Notes under the pieces: generated by a model | Seen by the model: only the letters and a program-made list of their open reading frames with translations | Databases searched by the model: none | Told to the model about the DNA's origin: nothing | Part shown: piece by piece, positions 61,328-64,000 of the stretch | How positions within the stretch are numbered: the first letter of the stretch is position 1 | Layout: every line of letters begins with the position of its first letter | Origin: Sphingomonas sp. | GTDB lineage: Bacteria > Pseudomonadota > Alphaproteobacteria > Sphingomonadales > Sphingomonadaceae | DNA: 64,000 nucleotides | NCBI RefSeq assembly: GCF_019635455.1 | Contig: NZ_JAHBZJ010000004.1 | Location: forward strand, 124,001-188,000 | Direction: 5' to 3' | Translations under genes and position numbers: made by a program

Positions 61328-63049
61328 ATGCAGGATGTCGCAACGACGGGCGGGAGCGCCCTTCCGTACCTGATCTACGCGGGCGGCGGCCTGCTGACAT
61401 TGCTGATTATCGGGTTGGTGATCGCAAGGCTGTATAAGCGCGCGTCGAAGGAGATTGGCTTCGTCCGCACCGGTTTTGGCGGCGAGAAGGTGGTGATTAA
61501 CGGCGGCGCGCTGGTTCTGCCGGTGTTTCATGAGACGATGCCGGTCAACATGAACACGGTGCGGTTGGCGGTCGAGCGCAAGAACGCCGATGCGCTGATC
61601 ACACTCGATCGGCTGCGCATCGACGTGAAGGCTGAATTCTATGTCCGTGTGAAGCCTGATGCGCAGGCGATCGCAACCGCCGCACAGACGCTGGGCCTGC
61701 GCACGATGAACCCGGACGCGCTGAAAGAGCTTGTCGAAGGAAAGTTCGTCGATGCGTTGCGGTCGGTCGCGGCGGGGATGACGATGGCTCAGTTGCACGA
61801 GCAGCGGAGCGAGTTCGTACAGAAGGTTCAGCAGGTGTCATCGGCCGATCTGTCGATGAACGGCCTGGAACTGGAAAGCGTGTCTTTGACCGGGCTGGAC
61901 CAGACGAGCATCGAGCATTTCAACGCCAATAATGCGTTCGACGCCGAGGGCTTGACCAAACTCACGGAGCAGATCGAACTGCGCAAAAAGGCGCGCAACG
62001 ACATCGAGCAGGACACGCGCGTCCAGATCGAGACCAAGAATCTTGAGGCGCAGCGTCAGTCCTTTCTGATCGGTCGCGATGAGGAGTTCGCGCGGCTGGA
62101 GCAGGAGCGCGAGGTCGAAATGCGCCGCGCGGCGCAAGTCGCCGAGATCGCGCGTGAGCAGGCGCAGCGGCAGCAGGAAGCCGATCAGGCGAAGATCGAG
62201 GCAAAAAAGCTGGTCGATAGCCAGCAGATCGAAGCCGACCGTGCGGTGCAGGAAGCGAAGATCGCCCAGACCCAGGCTCTGGAACTCGCGCGGCAGGAAC
62301 AGCAGATCGCGGTCCAGAACAAGAGCCGCGAAGAGAGCCAGGCCAAGGCGGAGGCCGATGCCGCGCGCGCCAAGGCGGTTGCCGCCGAGGAACAGGTCGT
62401 CACCTCACGCGAGACCGAGGTCGCCGAGCGTACCAAGCGCATCGAACTGATCGATGCGGCGCGCGAGGCGGAGCGCGCGGCGATCAGCGTGAAGGTCGAG
62501 GCCGAGGCGGAAAAGCAAGCCGCGGCCAATCGTGCTGAAGCGGCGCGGCTGCTCGCGGAAGGCGAGGCCGAGGCGGCCAAGCTGCGCGCCGAGGCGGATC
62601 GCGTCCGCTTTGAAGTGGAGGCTGCGGGCCAGCGTGCGGTGAACGAGGCGGCGAACCTGCTTTCGTCCGATCAGATTTCGCTTCAGACCAAGCTCGCGCT
62701 GCTAAAGGTGCTGCCGGAGGTGATCCGCGAGGCGGCTAAGCCGATCGAGGCGATCGACAGCATCAAGATCGTGCAGGTCGATGGCCTGACCAGCGGCGGG
62801 GGCGCCGGTCCCGGGGGCGGGCCGGGGAATGGGGGCGGCGACGGCAATCTGGCCGATTCGGCGGTCGCGGCCGCGTTGCGCTATCGCGCGCAGGCGCCGA
62901 TGCTCGACGGGTTGATGAAGGAACTCGGCTTCGACGGCGGCTCGCTCGACGGTCTGGTGAAGGGTGCCGCGATGGCCGGGAGTGCCACGCCGGTGCCTGC
63001 GGCGGACCTGCCGGAGGATGACGATGACGATGACGACGATCCTGCATGA
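61328..63049 (+). CDS. Flotillin/YqiK-type SPFH protein
   Basis: Membrane-anchored scaffold of 573 residues. One N-terminal helix (LIYAGGGLLTLLIIGLVI) is followed by an SPFH domain (KEIGFVRTGFGG to about residue 175) and a long coiled coil of Ala/Glu/Gln/Lys residues from about 200 to 440. The last 140 residues are Gly-rich and end in a run of about eight Asp (near residue 565). Flotillins form raft-like membrane assemblies; YqiK needs YqiJ in E. coli. The Asp run overlaps the start of the GST gene. Confidence 0.9.
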   Translation: MQDVATTGGSALPYLIYAGGGLLTLLIIGLVIARLYKRASKEIGFVRTGFGGEKVVINGGALVLPVFHETMPVNMNTVRLAVERKNADALITLDRLRIDVKAEFYVRVKPDAQAIATAAQTLGLRTMNPDALKELVEGKFVDALRSVAAGMTMAQLHEQRSEFVQKVQQVSSADLSMNGLELESVSLTGLDQTSIEHFNANNAFDAEGLTKLTEQIELRKKARNDIEQDTRVQIETKNLEAQRQSFLIGRDEEFARLEQEREVEMRRAAQVAEIAREQAQRQQEADQAKIEAKKLVDSQQIEADRAVQEAKIAQTQALELARQEQQIAVQNKSREESQAKAEADAARAKAVAAEEQVVTSRETEVAERTKRIELIDAAREAERAAISVKVEAEAEKQAAANRAEAARLLAEGEAEAAKLRAEADRVRFEVEAAGQRAVNEAANLLSSDQISLQTKLALLKVLPEVIREAAKPIEAIDSIKIVQVDGLTSGGGAGPGGGPGNGGGDGNLADSAVAAALRYRAQAPMLDGLMKELGFDGGSLDGLVKGAAMAGSATPVPAADLPEDDDDDDDDPA

Positions 63050-63644
63050 ATATGCCGCCTCCGGAAATTGCTACAAGATCCGCCTGACCGCTGCGTTCAC
63101 CGGTCAGGCGATCGAGCGGCGCGAATACGATATCGTCAAGGGCGAGACCCGGACGCCCGCGTTTCTCTCGGGCATCAACGCCAATGGGCGGATTCCGGTG
63201 TTGCAGGTCGGGGACCGGTTCCTGCCCGAAAGCAACGCGGCCTGCGTCTATCTCGCCGACGGGTCCGCGCTGATCCCCGCCGATCCGTTCGACCGCGCGG
63301 ACATGCTGCGCTGGATGTTCTGGGAGCAATATAATCACGAGCCCAATATCGCGACCGTTCGCTTCTGGATGGAGTGGATCGGCGCGGACAATCTCGATGA
63401 GCTTCAGCGTGCGATGTTGCCGGGCAAGCGTGCGGCCGGAGAGGCGGCGCTGCGGCTGATGGACGAGCATCTGACGACGCGGGACTGGTTCGTCGGCGAC
63501 GGCCCGACCCTCGCCGACATCTGCCTCTATGCCTATACCCATGTCGCCGAAGAGGGTGGCTTCGCGCTCTCCCCCTGGCCGGCGGTGCGCGGATGGATCG
63601 CGCGGATCGCCGGGCTGAAGGGGTATATTCCCATCACGGCATGA
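63024..63644 (+). CDS. Glutathione S-transferase family protein
   Basis: GST of 206 residues. The N-terminal thioredoxin-fold part starts HEYAASGNCYKIRL with Ser/Asn in the place of the catalytic residue; the motif ESNAACVYLAD is typical of the glutathione-binding strand; the C-terminal helical domain has WFVGDGPTLADICLYAYTHVAE. The ATG at 63024 has GGAGG six bases upstream and overlaps the flotillin gene by 26 bases; ATGs at 63018 and 63030 are alternatives. It may be co-translated with the flotillin. Substrate unknown. Confidence 0.92.
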   Translation: MTMTTILHEYAASGNCYKIRLTAAFTGQAIERREYDIVKGETRTPAFLSGINANGRIPVLQVGDRFLPESNAACVYLADGSALIPADPFDRADMLRWMFWEQYNHEPNIATVRFWMEWIGADNLDELQRAMLPGKRAAGEAALRLMDEHLTTRDWFVGDGPTLADICLYAYTHVAEEGGFALSPWPAVRGWIARIAGLKGYIPITA

Positions 63645-63727
63645 CAGAGCGATGACGCGCGAACGCGTCCAGCTGTAACATTCGCGCGTCATATGCAGGT
63701 CCGGGCAAGGACAATTTCGGGGCTTTC

Positions 63728-64000
63728 ATGGCCACCATCACCCGGCTGCCGTTCGAGGCGCCGATCACCGATCTCGCCGATTTTTCCGCCATGCAGCCGG
63801 CGATCCCCGAACGGGTGATCGGCGGGCGGCGGCAATATCGCGCGATCTGGATTTCGGACATCCATCTCGGCACGCGCGGCTGCAACGCGGAGATGCTGAT
63901 CGACTTTCTTGACCATGTCGACAGCGAGACGATCTATCTGGTCGGCGACATCATCGACGGGTGGCAGCTCAAGAAGAAGTTCTACTGGCCCGCGACGCAC
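63728..64000 (+). CDS. LpxH-like metallophosphoesterase, 3' truncated
   Basis: The first 91 codons of a calcineurin-type phosphoesterase, which continues past the window. ISDIHLGTRG and VGDIIDGWQLKKKF give the Asp-x-His and Gly-Asp-x-x-Asp metal motifs of UDP-2,3-diacylglucosamine diphosphatase and related enzymes. This enzyme in lipid A synthesis releases UMP. No clear ribosome binding site is visible except CGGGG. A LpxH or LpxH2 identity cannot be settled from the part seen. Confidence 0.85.
   Translation, partial: MATITRLPFEAPITDLADFSAMQPAIPERVIGGRRQYRAIWISDIHLGTRGCNAEMLIDFLDHVDSETIYLVGDIIDGWQLKKKFYWPATH

Overview
The window looks like chromosomal DNA from a high-GC alphaproteobacterium, most likely a sphingomonad (Sphingomonas or a close relative). 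The evidence is the gene content: an F1-ATPase assembly chaperone ATP12, a UPF0335 (DUF2312) protein, a DUF1192 protein just upstream of clpA, a pair of UrcA-type periplasmic proteins, class II fumarase, a cluster of small glycine-zipper and Arg/Tyr-rich exported proteins, and the order crcB-rluC-HAD-ATP12. The sequence is almost entirely coding. I see no rRNA, no CRISPR array, no insertion sequence and no phage genes. No gene-free stretch exceeds about 240 bases.

Left part (1-14.7 kb): a lipid and acyl-CoA catabolism region. It holds two short-chain dehydrogenases, a minus-strand operon (3-hydroxyacyl-CoA dehydrogenase/enoyl-CoA hydratase fusion, amidase, a complementary pair of acyl-CoA dehydrogenases, thioesterase TesB), a beta-lactamase-fold hydrolase, an acyl-CoA ligase with a TTG start, and glycerol kinase. 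Together these could release, activate and beta-oxidise an acyl or amide-linked substrate.

14.7-22.2 kb: an AI-2E-type permease, tRNA-Asp(GTC), an Lrp/AsnC regulator divergent from an S41-type protease, two small conserved proteins (UPF0335, YbjQ), fumC, a cassette of three overlapping small membrane-protein genes, gmk and an unknown membrane protein. 22.2-31.4 kb is a long minus-strand run: a lipoprotein, crcB, rluC, a PaiB-like protein, a HAD phosphatase, a 71-residue membrane protein and ATP12 at one end, and bamD, recN and a DUF885 protein at the other.

31.5-41 kb: phosphomannose isomerase, small exported proteins (one built from an 86-residue tandem repeat), the cell-wall hydrolase SleB and two large exported zinc peptidases (metzincin-type and M16). 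41-48.5 kb: housekeeping genes xseB, ispA, coaD, a cyclophilin, queA and tgt. Between queA and tgt sit an EF-hand protein, a CDF metal exporter, a HAD phosphatase and a cupin, although queA and tgt are often adjacent.

48.5-64 kb: a succinate-semialdehyde-type dehydrogenase, fadD with a palindrome touching its start codon, a 7TM-GGDEF diguanylate cyclase, two UrcA-family proteins, clpA preceded by DUF1192 and an unlisted 48-codon gene, a TPR protein, a quinone oxidoreductase, a YqiJ/YqiK (flotillin) pair, a glutathione S-transferase whose start lies inside the flotillin acidic tail, and the 5' end of an LpxH-like phosphoesterase cut by the window edge.

Tight packing recurs: at least ten neighbouring gene pairs overlap by ATGA, TGATG or ATGGCTGA, and several convergent pairs abut or overlap. 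The points I rate as most worth following are the duplicated small-membrane-protein cassette with a hairpin over its ribosome binding site, the 48-codon gene before clpA, the palindrome and possible leaderless start of fadD, and the complementary acyl-CoA dehydrogenase pair with a FAAH-type amidase.
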